A DNA stretch of 64,000 nt from Thermohalobaculum sp963822985 (GTDB taxonomy: Bacteria; Pseudomonadota; Alphaproteobacteria; Rhodobacterales; Rhodobacteraceae): assembly GCA_963822985.1 (NCBI GenBank), contig CAWGJU010000013.1, positions 413,149 through 477,148 of the forward strand, given 5' to 3'. The translations under genes were made by a program, and so were the position numbers. Positions 18,755-28,572 of the stretch are shown piece by piece (the first letter of the stretch is position 1; every line of letters begins with the position of its first letter). The notes beneath the pieces are model-generated. The model was not told the DNA's origin. It worked only from the letters and a program-made list of their open reading frames with translations, and did no database searches.

Positions 18755-19888
18755 ATGTCGACGATCCTTCCCGCCACCGAGACCACCGTCTACCTCGCAC
18801 TTGAACTGAGCTGTTCGAGTTGGCTTGCCGCCGTCCGGCTGCCGGGTCGCGACAAAATCGTGCTGCACAAGATGGAGGCCGGCGACACCGCGGCGCTGCT
18901 CGCCTTCATCGCGACCCAGCGCGCTCGGGCGCGGGCGCTGACAGGCGTCGCGGTCGAAGTCGTCTCCTGCTATGAGGCGGGCCGCGACGGCTTCTGGCTG
19001 CACCGGCTCCTGCTCGCCAACGACGTGATCAACCATGTCGTCGAGCCGACCAGCATCCTGGTCAACCGAAGGGCGCGGCGGGCCAAGACCGATCGGCTCG
19101 ACGCGCAGGGCCTGCTTCGGGTTCTGGCGGCGCGTCATCAGGGCGATCACCAGATCTGCAGCGTCCTTCGCGTGCCAACGCCCGCGGAGGAGGATGCCAA
19201 GCGCCCGCACCGCGAGCGCGAACACCTCGTGCGCGAGCGGGTCCGGATCGAGAACCGCATCGAGGCGCTCCTGGTCACGCAAGGCATCCGCAAGCGGCCG
19301 TCCCTGCGAACCTGGGACAGCGATCTCGCCGTGTTGCGCACGGCCGATGGACGCGCGCTACCGCCGTGTCTGCGTGCGGAGATCGGCCGCCTCAAGCGCC
19401 GGCTCGTCCACACCAGAGACCTGATCCGGGAGATCGAGGCGGAACGCGCGTCCGCCTTTGAGGACGCGCCGCAAGACGAGACCGGTCGCAAGATCGTGGC
19501 GCTCTCCGGCATTCGGGGCGTCGGCGACAACTTTGCCGCCGTGCTGACCCGCGAAGTGTTCTATCGCCGCTTCCACAACCGCCGGCAGCTCGCGAGCTAT
19601 GTCGGCATCGCCCCGATGCCGCACCAGAGCGGGACGATGGATCGGGACCGAGGGATCGGGCGCGCCGGGAATCCTCGGGCGAGGACGGCTCTCATCCAGC
19701 TCGCCTGGCTGTGGCTGCGCTATCAGCCGGAAAGTGCGCTCGCCCGGTGGTTCCGCGAACGTGTCGGCGCGCTGGCCGGTCGCACCCGGCGGATCGCGAT
19801 CGTCGCCATGGCGCGGAAGCTCCTGGTTGCGCTCTGGCGCTACGTCGAAGCGGGAGTCGTGCCGGAAGGCGTCGCTTTCAAGGCGTAG
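18755..19888 (+). CDS. IS110-family recombinase (DEDD transposase)
   Basis: A 377-residue recombinase. The N-terminal RuvC-like domain shows the first acidic motif (YLALELS), VEVVSCYEAGRDGFWLHR and KTDRLDAQGLLRVL. The C-terminal Tnp2 domain shows IVALSGIRGVGDNFAAVL, ASYVGIAPMPHQSG and the basic end. The first acidic position is Glu where Asp is more usual. I chose ATG 18755 because GGAG lies 9 bases upstream; TTG 18716 is an in-frame alternative. Intact, so the element may be mobile. Confidence 0.88.
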   Translation: MSTILPATETTVYLALELSCSSWLAAVRLPGRDKIVLHKMEAGDTAALLAFIATQRARARALTGVAVEVVSCYEAGRDGFWLHRLLLANDVINHVVEPTSILVNRRARRAKTDRLDAQGLLRVLAARHQGDHQICSVLRVPTPAEEDAKRPHREREHLVRERVRIENRIEALLVTQGIRKRPSLRTWDSDLAVLRTADGRALPPCLRAEIGRLKRRLVHTRDLIREIEAERASAFEDAPQDETGRKIVALSGIRGVGDNFAAVLTREVFYRRFHNRRQLASYVGIAPMPHQSGTMDRDRGIGRAGNPRARTALIQLAWLWLRYQPESALARWFRERVGALAGRTRRIAIVAMARKLLVALWRYVEAGVVPEGVAFKA

Positions 19889-20199
19889 AAAAGAGATCGA
19901 CGTCGGCGGGACGCCGACCGGCGGCGATGAGGGGAGCGCGACCGTCTTCGTCATTGGCGGCGCTCGAGCCGCCGCGTTTCAGGTGGGTCGCGTCTCGCCG
20001 GAGCCAGGCCTCGTGCATGAGGCATCATGGTGCGGGACCGCATCGTCGTCCCGACCGCATGTAAGGTGACGCAGCCGCGGCTGCGGGGAACGATCGCTCC
20101 GGGCCTTCAAACAAGATTGCTATGAATGAGACCAGATCGACGCAGTCGAGCGGGAGGATAGCATGTAAGACCCCATTGACGATCGAACCCTCATGTAAA
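19889..20199 (+). ncRNA. Candidate IS110/IS1111 guide (bridge) RNA region
   Basis: IS110-family recombinases use a guide RNA encoded in a non-coding end; in the IS1111 subgroup it lies downstream of the recombinase. This 311-bp flank has no gene. It contains ACCAGATC (20131-20138), the exact complement of target flank GATCTGGT (18685-18692), and TGCTATGA (20118-20125), identical to the element's left end (18699-18706). The exact RNA ends cannot be set from sequence. Confidence 0.45.
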
Positions 20200-20698
20200 G
20201 ACGAGGCGCGCGTCGGCCAGCAGGGCACGCTCACCCGCGTCTGGGCCCGCCGCGGCAGCCGCCGGCGCGCCGTGCGCGACAATCTTTGGAGCGGCCTGCC
20301 CGGCGCGCGGGGCGGCCGCGGGCCTCATCATGCCCTTCGCAGACACCGAGGCGATGAACGCGCATCTGGCCGAGAACGCGCATCTGGCCGAGATCGGGCG
20401 CACCGTAGCGCCCGGCGCCCACGCCAACCTCGTCCTAGACGGAGCTGGCTGGCATGGGGCGCATGGCCTGATCGTGCCCGGTAACCTCTCGCTGCTCACG
20501 CTGCCGCCCTATGCCCCGGAGCTCAACCCGATCGAGAATGTCTGGCCTACCTCCGGGAGCAACAAACTCGCCACCACCGTCTTCGACAGCTACGACGCCA
20601 TTGTCACCAAGTGCTGCGAGGCATGGAACTTCTTCGCGCAAGACCCCTCAGCCATCAAATCCATCACCTCACGAAGCTGGGTAGCGGTCAGCAAATAG
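20200..20698 (+). pseudogene. IS630 transposase, 3' part
   Basis: The reading resumes with KDEARVGQQGTLTRVWARRG in one frame. It then moves by a frameshift near 20270-20330 into MPFADTEAMNAHLAENAHLA, LPPYAPELNPIENVW (DDE motif region) and FFAQDPSAIKSITSRS. A short duplication (ENAHLA repeated) and the frameshift show decay. It is the continuation of the 18200-18697 block. Confidence 0.8.
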
Positions 20699-20714
20699 GG
20701 CCGTCCGTATAAGT

Positions 20715-20956
20715 TTGGCCCGGCTGAGGCCCGAGCGCTTCGCCGAGGCGGCGCGCCCACTGGATGATCGAGAATGGCCTGCACTGGGTGCTCGACGTCA
20801 CCTTCGACGAGGACCACGCCCGCAACCGCAAAGACCACGGCGCCGAGAACCTCGCCATCCCGCCCGCCCCGACCTGCCCGTCCGCCGCAAGCGGAAGGGC
20901 TCCGGCTGGTCCGCTGGTCCGACGCCTTCGAGCGATCCATCGGCCTAATGCGATAG
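20715..20956 (+). pseudogene. ISAs1-family transposase C-terminal fragment
   Basis: The sequence HWMIENGLHWVLDVTFDED followed by HARNRKDHGAENLAI is the conserved C-terminal block of ISAs1-type transposases, then a frameshift leads to a truncated basic end. Only ~70 codons remain, so it is a fossil. Confidence 0.75.
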
Positions 20957-21020
20957 CCCTGGAGCGCAGGCGCGTTCCGCTTGACAGGCCGGGCCGCTGG
21001 CCATAGCTGTGCCGAGCGTC

Positions 21021-21096
<76 letters not shown>

Positions 21097-21708
21097 CCTT
21101 AGACACAAAAACCCCGTGTTAACAGGCATTTGCCGGTCCCTCTGGGCTCGGCAACCTAGAAGGCTACCATTTTCGATTTCTGTCGCTCAGCAACCACTCG
21201 CCCTAGCGCGGGCGATTTCGCCACGGAAGCGCAGATCCCCTAGTCCCGGGGCAGCCTCCCTCCGCGCCAAGAGGCGATTGGTTCAGCGATGCGGAATTGG
21301 CGAAGCCCGGATCGGATTGCTTCAGGATTTCAGCGCCGCGGCGACCTTGGCCAGCGCCGTCGCCTCGGTCGTAGCCGCGGCCGAGCGCTAATAGGAGCCG
21401 TCTCAGGGGCGGCGCCTGCAGCGGCAGGAGGGCGGATGAAGGCTGGCACGGGCCCGTCGAAGGTCGCCGAGAAGACGACGATGCCCTGCATTGCCCGTCA
21501 GCTCCTCGAGCGGCGAGAGCTTGAGTACGTGCGAGGTTGTCGATTGACAGCGTGAAGGCGGCGGCGCCACATCGCGCTTCTCGCGCATGTCCAATCTGCC
21601 TGACGCCCCCAAGCGTCACCGGCCACCGCCGGCCGATGTCACTTTTGCGAGTCCTCGCGCCGCGCCCGGCCACCCTCCATGCGCTCGACCTCCGACGACC
21701 ACGCACAA
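21097..21708. other. Gene-poor stretch after tRNA-Ala
   Basis: About 600 bp with no coherent protein. One frame ends with LLQDFSAAATLASAVASVVA before a stop near 21391, which may be the tail of a lost gene, but I cannot assign it. Confidence 0.4.
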
Positions 21709-22452
21709 AGCCCGGGTTTCCCGCCGACCTTCTGGTGCGCAGCCGCGAGGGGCTCGCGGCCGCCGACGAGCGGCGTCTGGCATACACGAGGAGCCAGGCC
21801 TTGTATCTCAGCAGCTGGCTGCACCAGGTTCGGGACGAGCCGGAGATAGTCGAGGAGCGAACCGCCCAGCTGATCGCCTTGGCCGAGGAGAAGAGGTTCC
21901 CGAGCTGGGCGGCGGATGGCATCTTGCTGCGCGGCTGGGCGCTGGCCGCCGAAGGCGAGGTCGCGATGGGCTTGGCTCTGATGGAGCAGGCGATCGCGGC
22001 CAGGCAGGCAATGCCGATCGGGCTTCAGCGTCCTTATTATCTCGGCCTGGTGGCCGGCGTCCATTTGGTGGCGGGCGACCCGGCCGAGGCGCTCGCCCGG
22101 TTGGACGAGGCCGCGACAGCCTTGCACAGCCGACGAGCGCTGGTTCGAGGCCGAGTTGCACCGATTGCGAGGCGAGGCGCTGCTCCGGTGCGGTGACAGC
22201 GATCCTGCTGCGGTCGAGGAGTGCTATTTGCACGCGATCACGGTGGCGCGGGCACAGGGTGCCAGGTGTTGGGAGCTGCGGGCCGCGCGCTCGCTGGCCC
22301 AGCTCTGGGCCGATTGCGGCGAGCGCCAGAAGGCCTGCGACCTGCTCGCGCCCGTTTACGGGTGGTTCAACGAGGGATTGGACACGAGGGACCTTAAGCA
22401 GGCCAAGGCGCTGCTCGATACCGGCGCCGGCGCTGGCGCTTCGCAGGGTTAA
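21709..22452 (+). pseudogene. C-terminal TPR region of a cyclase/AAA-ATPase-type signalling protein
   Basis: The residues SQALYLSSWLHQVRDEPEIV, FPSWAADGILLRGWALAAEG and PYYLGLVAGVHLVAGDPAEA belong to the TPR-rich C-terminus of large adenylate-cyclase/ATPase proteins. After a frameshift near 22126 the match continues as ERWFEAELHRLRGEALLRCG and WELRAARSLAQLWADCGERQ, finishing with YGWFNEGLDTRDLKQAKALL. The cyclase and ATPase domains are absent, so only the last ~240 residues survive. Confidence 0.75.
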
Positions 22453-22962
22453 GCTCCTCTCCCGATCCCTCCTTGGTCCTGCGGGTGGTGGGCCCCTGGC
22501 CGGCCCAATAGAACGTCGAGCAGCGGTACCTTCGGGTGCAGTAGGGCCGGCAGGTAGCCGGGCGGCTTGCCGGGCGACTGCCGCTGATTATCAGACGGCG
22601 GCCATCTGCGCGGCTCCTATATCCCCCGCCCCTCGGTCCGACGCTGTACTGGGCCACGCCATTCGCGAACGCGTTCATCCGGCGCGACGTTCAGGCGCGG
22701 TGCCCAGCCAGTTGCACCATCTGCCGCTTGCCGGCGCCGGTCAAGAACTAGGCCCATCGCGCCTTCATCCATCGACGCTCCTCGACCATCCGCCCCCGCA
22801 CGGCATGCCCGAGGCCCGCTCGCCCTCCGAGTCGACCTTCTGTGTAGTCCTGGGACCAAGCAGCCGCGGGCCGTGCTGCGCCTACGGCGGGTCTGCTCTA
22901 TGAATCGATCGTTTTCGAGAGCAGCACCTCAAGAGCGGTGATCGACCGAGCCCCACCCGCAT
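22453..22962. other. Non-coding stretch, nothing recognised
   Basis: About 500 bp between the TPR fossil and the resolvase; no supported gene, repeat or IS end seen. Confidence 0.4.
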
Positions 22963-22980
22963 GACTGTCTCAAAACAGTC
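22963..22980. promoter_or_regulatory. Inverted repeat upstream of the resolvase
   Basis: GACTGT-CTCAAA-ACAGTC is a perfect 6-bp inverted repeat 58 bp before the resolvase ATG. Resolvase genes often lie beside their own binding sites, so this may be part of an operator or recombination site. Position is the only support. Confidence 0.35.
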
Positions 22981-23037
22981 TATTGAAACGCCGTCTCTCG
23001 CATGGCAGCCTGAGCTGGGTTTTAGAGAGAGTCAAAG

Positions 23038-23628
23038 ATGCTCATCGGTTACGCGCGTGTTTCCACCCAGGATCAGGATCCCGACCTGCAGATCAGGGCA
23101 CTAAACGAGGTCGGCTGCGAGAAAATCTTCTCGGAGAAGGCGAGCGGCGCACAGCGCGACAGGCCGTAGCTCGCGGCGCTCCTGGCCTACGTCAGGCAGA
23201 GCGATACCCTTGTTGTCTGGAAATTGGATCGCTTGGCGCGCAGCTTGAAGCAGCTACTGGAAACCGTGGAGGGGCTCGAGCAGCGGGGCATCGGGTTCAA
23301 GTCGGTCACCGAGGCGATCGACACCACCACGCCGGGCGGGCGGCTGGTGTTCACGATCTTCTGCGCCCTTGCCGAGTTTGAGCGGTCGATCATCCGCGAG
23401 CGCACGATAGCGGGTCTTCAGGCGGCGCGCGCCCGTGGGAGGGTTGGCGGACGACCCCGCTCCCTGGGCGCGAGCGACATCATTGTCGCGCTATCCCTCC
23501 TCGCAAATCCGGAGATCAGCGTCAAAGAGGTCGCCAAGCGGATCGGCTGCTCGCCGGCCACGCTCTACCGCTACCTGCCTGCGGCAAAGGCCGAGGCACG
23601 GGAGATCCACGGCGGAACTACCTCCTGA
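23038..23628 (+). pseudogene. Serine resolvase/invertase with one in-frame amber codon
   Basis: The small serine recombinase reads MLIGYARVSTQDQDPDLQIR from ATG 23038 and is complete to the C-terminal helix-turn-helix (VKEVAKRIGCSPATLYRYLP). The one defect is TAG at 23167-23169 (codon 44), where relatives commonly have Gln or Gly (RP-x-LAALLAYVRQSD). The catalytic Ser in YARVST, the core KLDRLARSLKQLL and FTIFCALAEFERSIIRERT are intact. A single C-to-T change from CAG would explain the stop. Without suppression only a 43-residue fragment is made. Confidence 0.88.
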
Positions 23629-24492
23629 CCGCGGGGGCCGGGCTCTTGGCGCAAGACCAACGCCGCCGATGCGCCTCGGCGATCCAGCCCGGCCCTCGGG
23701 CGTCTTCCTGCCGGCCGACTTCTTGCCGTCAAGCTGGTGGCGCCGCGTGCTCAGTTGCACCCGCATTTGGCCAGGCGCCCCTCTCTGAGCAGGGCCACCG
23801 CATCTAGGCGCGGCTCGCATCATGCCGCACACTAGACTTTCCGCGAGGATCTGCGCCGATCTTCTGCAGGTGCGTGTCATCGGTTGCCGTTCGGCTCGCG
23901 CACCGGATCGCAGTCGTAGCAGAACATCGGTGGCGCGAGCCTCCACGGCATCAGCCTCCGACAAATCGGCAGTTGTGAGGGGGCGCCCGAGCTCGAGCAC
24001 GCCGAGTGAGGCGCATGGGGGATGCGCTCGAGTGCCCGCCCGACCCGTCGTCGGAGGGGTGAGCAGTGGTCTGCTGATTTGAAACCTATGGGTCCGCCCT
24101 CGGGCGATGTCGGGCCCTCGTAAGGACGCGGTCGGCCCTTTCCGGCCGTCCGATCACGGCGCTGGTTCGCAGTCGCAAAAGATGGAAGCGGCCGCCCGCG
24201 CGATCCGCAGCATTTCCGCGACGGTGATGGGCAGCTCAGCGGTCGAAGCTGCCGTTGAGCCGTTTTCGGCCGTAATGATGGCGACGATCTGAGCGGGCAT
24301 GCGGTGCGAATCACAACTCTGTCCCAACCAGTTCGAGGAGGAGAACGCCCGCCCGCCGTTCAAAACCGCCGCCGGATTCATGTCCGCCCCGAGGGACCCA
24401 CTCCAACACGGCGTCCTTTCTTCCACTCTGGTTCACAGCGCTTACCGTGCAATGCACGGTGGCAACGATTCTCATGCTGCGCGCCGGTCAGG
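23629..24492. other. Gene-poor region of about 860 bp
   Basis: No open frame here resembles a protein I know. One minus-strand frame (24154-24426) ends in FCDCEPAP but lacks a credible start or homology. Confidence 0.4.
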
Positions 24493-25320
24493 TCATTCGC
24501 TATCCGGCGCGGAGACCTTTCTATCGCCCTCGGATGCAGCATCTGCACCCGTTTCGTCCGCCTCCGGCTGGAGGTCCGCCTTGCCTGCGAGCCGGCTTTC
24601 GATCATGTCCCGAACCTTGTCCGAAAGCTGGAGGGCGTAGGCGAACTTGCCGCGCCCCCCGCGCCACTCCCCGGCAATGCTGAGCGCGACGACCGAACCC
24701 GTCGTTAGATCCACTAGTGGCCCCCCGGACGTGCCGGCCGTGGTGCTGATGTCGCTCGTGTATTGGTTGTTGCGAAGGTCGAAGGCGAGGATCCGGCCCG
24801 GGATGATGCGGCGCACGCCTACTCTTTCATCGCCTATCAGCGTTCTGATAAAGGGAGTCGGTAGGCGTGCGTCGCGGCTCGGATAGCCGATGACGAACGC
24901 GTAGCTGCCGATAAGCGTGTTGGGGGGCGGGTCCCGGCCGATCAGCGGCAGAGGCGGGTGGTCGACTGGGCTGTGTCCGTCGAGTTCGAGAAGGGCAATG
25001 TCATCGCCCTTCTCGAAGTCGCCCTTATAGTGAATTTTGCTGACCGGAAGCGTGTCCTCGCACGCGGATGCATTGGCGCCGAAGCAGAGTTGCATCTCCG
25101 CGCCCAGCTGGGCCGCTGATACCACGTGGCTGGCCGTGACGGCAAGGTTCGGCGCCACCATGAACGCTGTGGCCATAGACCGGCCTGCCCTCAGGAGCGC
25201 AGTGGACTGCACCGCCTTCTCGATGTTGTCAGCGTGCCGGGTGAGCAGGCTTCTCCAGTTGCTCGGCAAGTCCTGCAGCCTGCCGTTCTCCATTGGGATC
25301 GCCGGACGCGCGAGTGCCAA
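24493..25320 (-). CDS. Trypsin-like serine protease
   Basis: A 275-residue S1-fold protease without a signal peptide. The triad is visible: His65 (VTASHVV), Asp107 (GDDIALLEL) and Ser198 (TAGTSGGPLVDL). The C-terminal ~30 residues are acidic and probably disordered. The V8/DegP-like core with no PDZ domain suggests a dedicated cleavage role. It starts 19 bp after the stop of a membrane-anchored protein on the same strand, so they form a two-gene operon. Start ATG 25320 or 25293 (MENGRLQ). GC content is lower than the chromosomal flanks, consistent with acquisition. Known bacterial conflict systems pair trypsin-like proteases with sensor proteins; here that is only an analogy. Confidence 0.82.
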   Translation of the reverse strand: MALARPAIPMENGRLQDLPSNWRSLLTRHADNIEKAVQSTALLRAGRSMATAFMVAPNLAVTASHVVSAAQLGAEMQLCFGANASACEDTLPVSKIHYKGDFEKGDDIALLELDGHSPVDHPPLPLIGRDPPPNTLIGSYAFVIGYPSRDARLPTPFIRTLIGDERVGVRRIIPGRILAFDLRNNQYTSDISTTAGTSGGPLVDLTTGSVVALSIAGEWRGGRGKFAYALQLSDKVRDMIESRLAGKADLQPEADETGADAASEGDRKVSAPDSE

Positions 25321-25339
25321 AACCTTGTAGCGCCGTTCC

Positions 25340-26236
25340 TCAGGCGGTAACTCGGCGATGTCGGGACTTCAGCATCGCATAACTCAGACGATCCTCCTGC
25401 GCTTGGACAAGGTCGCTGAGCGACCGGTGCTTGTCCGGAAGCAGGTCGATCAGATCTGCACGCAGGCGGTAGATCTCAGGTAGGAACTCCGGCGCGCCGT
25501 AGTGGCTCGCCAGAAGGTCGGCGCGCCGCCGCACCCGGGTAACCTCGGCCTCCGAGATGCCTCCGGGCGTCATGGATTTCTCCTTGAGGTCGTAGAGATC
25601 GCTGAGTGCCATCCCGAAGTCGCAGAATTGGTCGCGCGGGATCCGCGCCAGGGACTCCTGCTCGGCAGCGCCGCGGGCATATGAGAGCGCGCAAGCGATG
25701 TGGCGCGCCGAGGTCAGCAGGGTTGGCTGCGCCGGCACGTAGAAGGTTGTGGAACGCTCACCCAGGCCGGTAACTGGCCTCGGGGCCCGCGGCCATTCAA
25801 CGGTCGCCAGCACGGCTCCGTCAGTGTGGCTCACGTGACCAGCAAGTTCATTCGGCGCCGTGAACCCCTTGCGTGGCGCCGAAAAGATTTGGGTGAAGTT
25901 GATGTTCTGGATCGTGATGTCGATGCCCTTGCAGACCTCTTTCGGCAACGACAATCGATCCTGTTCAGCAGCAACGTTGAAGGTAGCGTCAGATATCGAC
26001 TCGCCGTCGCCGGTCCGCTGGTAGTCGGCGAGCTGCTGGGACATGATCGCCTGAGCGCTCACGATCTGCTGGGCGAACGCGGGCAAATCGAGGGTTTCTT
26101 CCTGCTCGGTAATGATATTGAAATTACCGACATAGATGCGATCGTCGAACCAAACGAGGAATGCCTCCCGCAGGAGGATGCCTCCAAGACCGAACAGCAG
26201 AACAGTGTAAAGGGATTTCAGCGCGATCGGCCACAT
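25340..26236 (-). CDS. Membrane-anchored hypothetical protein, partner of the trypsin-like protease
   Basis: A 298-residue protein I do not recognise. Residues ~1-23 form one membrane segment (MWPIALKSLYTVLLFGLGG), followed by a soluble region with EEQETLDL-type acidic sequence, four Cys (CKGID, HIACALS, QFCDFG region) and a helical C-terminus (LYDLKEKSM, DLIDLLPDKHRSLSDLV). The frame is open up to 26689 through IS21 end sequence, but ATG 26236 is the first start that gives a sensible N-terminus; a weak AGGGAGA lies ~17 bases upstream. The protease gene follows after 19 bp. A tethered sensor or scaffold role is inference. Confidence 0.6.
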   Translation of the reverse strand: MWPIALKSLYTVLLFGLGGILLREAFLVWFDDRIYVGNFNIITEQEETLDLPAFAQQIVSAQAIMSQQLADYQRTGDGESISDATFNVAAEQDRLSLPKEVCKGIDITIQNINFTQIFSAPRKGFTAPNELAGHVSHTDGAVLATVEWPRAPRPVTGLGERSTTFYVPAQPTLLTSARHIACALSYARGAAEQESLARIPRDQFCDFGMALSDLYDLKEKSMTPGGISEAEVTRVRRRADLLASHYGAPEFLPEIYRLRADLIDLLPDKHRSLSDLVQAQEDRLSYAMLKSRHRRVTA

Positions 26237-26568
26237 TACAAGACTCGTTCGATTCTCCCTTAGTCGCACCGACGCTGCCGAAATTGCGTCTGGGCGCCAA
26301 AAGGCCAAGACGCGGCCGCGACAATCCGTGCATGCTGTCGCCGCAGCACACTCCGCCCAGCATTCCCTATTTGAACTCCCTTCGACATAGTTTGCCGCGG
26401 CCGGCACGCCGCGCAAGCCAATCCGCGCTCGTGCGGCGCGTGCGGTGGTCGACACCAAGGACTCAAGGTACTCCATCGGCTGCCCGGCGCGTGTTTTTGG
26501 CGTGATCCGGTCGCACCCCTTCATCACCAGCTCTGCGAGCCAACGCTCCGATGCTACACCGATCATGC
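26237..26568. other. Upstream region of the protease operon
   Basis: About 330 bp between the membrane-protein start and the IS21 end. It probably holds the operon promoter. The minus frame is open but does not read as a protein. Confidence 0.4.
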
Positions 26569-26690
26569 GGATTGTGAACGCCGGTGAGAAAGTCGGCCAC
26601 GGTAGCGGCGGGATGATCCCGCGGCGGGCGGCATAAAAGTCGGCCACGTTTGCCCTCTCTGACGGCAGGGAGGGCGGGGGCATTTTCACA

Positions 26691-28226
26691 GTGGAGCTGT
26701 ATCGGAAGGTTCGCCGGGCCTACTTCAGGCAGGGCATGAGCAAGCGGGCGATCGCGCGCCAGTTCGGGATCTCGCGCGACAGCGTGGACAAGATGATCGT
26801 CTACTCGGTGCCGCCGGGCTACCGGCGGACGGCGCCGGTGAAGCGGCCGAAGCTCGACGGGTTCACCGAGATCATCGACCGATGGATGCGCGAGGATGCG
26901 GACCGCCCTCGGAAGCAGCGCCACACGGCGAAGCGGGTCCTCGACCGCCTACGGGATGAGCACGGTTTCACCGGCGGCTACACGATCGTGAAGGCGTATG
27001 TGCGCGAGCATCAGCGGCGCAGCCGGGAGATGTTCGTGCCGCTGCACCACGCGCCCGGGCACGCCCAGGCAGACTTCGGCGAAGTCGCTGGTGGTGATCG
27101 GCGGGGTCGAGCAGAAGGCGCACTGCTTTGTGCTCGACCTGCCGCACAGCGATGCGTGTTACGTCCGGGCCTACCCGGCGGCGACCGCCGAGGCATGGGC
27201 CGATGGTCATGTCCATGCCTTCGCCTTCTTCGGGCGGGTGCCGCTGTCGGTGCTCTACGATAGTGAGGAGGATCAGAAATCGATCCAGTGGATCGATTTC
27301 CCGACGAACCGCTGCCTGGTGGCGCGCATCCTGCCGGACGGGACGCGCCAAGCGGGCCCGCGCTCTTCAGCGGGTTGCTGTCGCACTACGTCATCGAGGA
27401 CCGCTACGGCCGGCCGGGCAAGGGGAACGACAAGGGCAGCGTCGAGGGGATCGTCGGCTGGTCGCGGCGCAACTTCATGGTGCCGCTGCCGCGGTTTGCG
27501 ACCTGGGACGACTTCAACGCCTGGCTGGAGGAGCAGTGCCGCAGGCGGCAGGCGGAGATACTGCGCGGCCATAGCCAGACGATCGGCGAGCGGCTCCAGC
27601 GCGATCTCGAGGCGATGGCGCCGCTGCCGCCGGCGCCGTTCGAGGCCTGCGACCAGGCGACGGGCCGGGTCAGCTCGCAGGCGCTGGTGCGCTACAGGAC
27701 CAACGACTACTCGGTGCCGGTCGCCTACGGCCACCGCGACATCTGGATCAGGGGCTATGTCGACCGGGTCGTCATCGGCTGCGGCGGCGACATCATCGCA
27801 CGCCACCCGCGGTGCTACGGCCGCGAGGACATGGTCTTCGATCCAATCCACTACCTGCCGCTCATCGAGAAGAAGCTCGGCGCCCTTGATCAGGCAGCGC
27901 CCCTGGCGGACTGGGACCTGCCAGCCGAGTTCCACACCCTGCGCCGGCTGATGGAGGCGCGGCTGCTCAAGGCCGGCCGCCGGGAATACGTCCAGGTCCT
28001 GCGGCTGCTGGAGACGTTCGATCTCGCCGATCTGCACGTGGCGGTGAAGACCGCGCTGCGGATGGGCGCCATCGGCTTCGACGCGATCCGGCACCTGGTG
28101 CTGTGCCAGGTCGAGAGGCGGCCGCCGAAGCTCGACCTCGACGTCTACCCCTATCTGCCGCGCGCCAGCGTCGGTACCACCTCGGCGGCGAGCTACATGT
28201 GCCTGATCGCCGGCAGTTCGGCATGA
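26691..28226 (+). pseudogene. istA: IS21 transposase IstA, two frameshifts
   Basis: IstA is the DDE transposase of IS21. The N-terminal HTH (MELYRKVRRAYFRQGMSKRA) and the first acidic region (HAQADFGE) are in one frame. ALVVIGGVEQKAHCFVLDLP through SVLYDSEEDQKSIQW is in a second. The C-terminal part (RYGRPGKGNDKGSVEGIVGW onward) returns in a third, with shifts near 27085 and 27360. The C-terminus is complete and overlaps the istB start by ATGA at 28223. Two indels disable it unless they are assembly errors. Confidence 0.82.
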
Positions 28227-28572
28227 GCGACGCGCCGAAGCTGCTGCTCGACCATCACCTCAAGACGCTGAAGCTGCCGACCTTCCTCCGGGAATACGCC
28301 AAGCTTGCCCGCCAATGCGCCGCCGAGGCGCAGGATCATGTGCAGTTCCTCGCCCGGCTGGTGGAGTTGGAGCTGATCGACCGCGAGCGCCGGATGATCG
28401 AGCGCCGGATCAAGGCGGCGAAGTTCCCGGTGACGAAGAGCTTCGACAGCTTCGACTTCAAGGCGATCCCCAGCCTCAACAAGATGCAGGTGCTGGAGCT
28501 CGCCCGCTGCGAGTGGATCGAGCGGCGCGAGAACGTCATCGCCCTCGGCCCCAGCGGCACCGGCAAGACCCA
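28223..28572 (+). pseudogene. istB: IstB ATPase, 5' part
   Basis: IstB is the AAA+ helper ATPase of IS21. The N-terminal helical domain (LLLDHHLKTLKLPTFLREYA) and Walker A (GPSGTGKT) are present. The gene stops directly after the Lys-Thr codons because an IS110 element is inserted there; the remainder lies at 30276-30728. Confidence 0.85.

Larger units (their letters stand above)
18698..20199 (+). mobile_element. IS110-family element inserted in IS630
   Basis: The boundaries follow from the interrupted IS630 reading frame: CAG at 18695-18697 and GAC at 20200-20202 are adjacent in the intact gene. The element is ~1502 bp with one recombinase gene, a short left flank (57 bp) and a long right non-coding flank (311 bp), the layout of the IS1111-type subgroup. 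ATGCTAT at 18698 and ATAGCAT at 20158 form an inverted pair near the ends. No target duplication is needed, as is usual for IS110. Confidence 0.75.
18200..20700 (+). mobile_element. IS630-family element (copy A1) interrupted by an IS110 element
   Basis: A single IS630 transposase is found in two blocks, 18200-18697 and 20200-20698. The protein resumes exactly where it stopped (LEIWFQ, then DEARVGQQGTL), so the 1.5-kb IS110 element between them inserted into a once continuous IS630. A second, shorter copy of the same IS630 lies at 62919-63235; both share the same right end (CAGCAAATAGGGCCGTCCGTAT). Confidence 0.85.

Noticed and set aside
24154..24426. Possible 90-residue minus-strand gene
   Set aside because: No ribosome site, no homology, and overlapping frames are equally open.
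26237..26689. Longer N-terminus for the membrane-anchored protein
   Set aside because: The extension runs through IS21 terminal sequence and carries no signal or domain; ATG 26236 gives a proper membrane segment.
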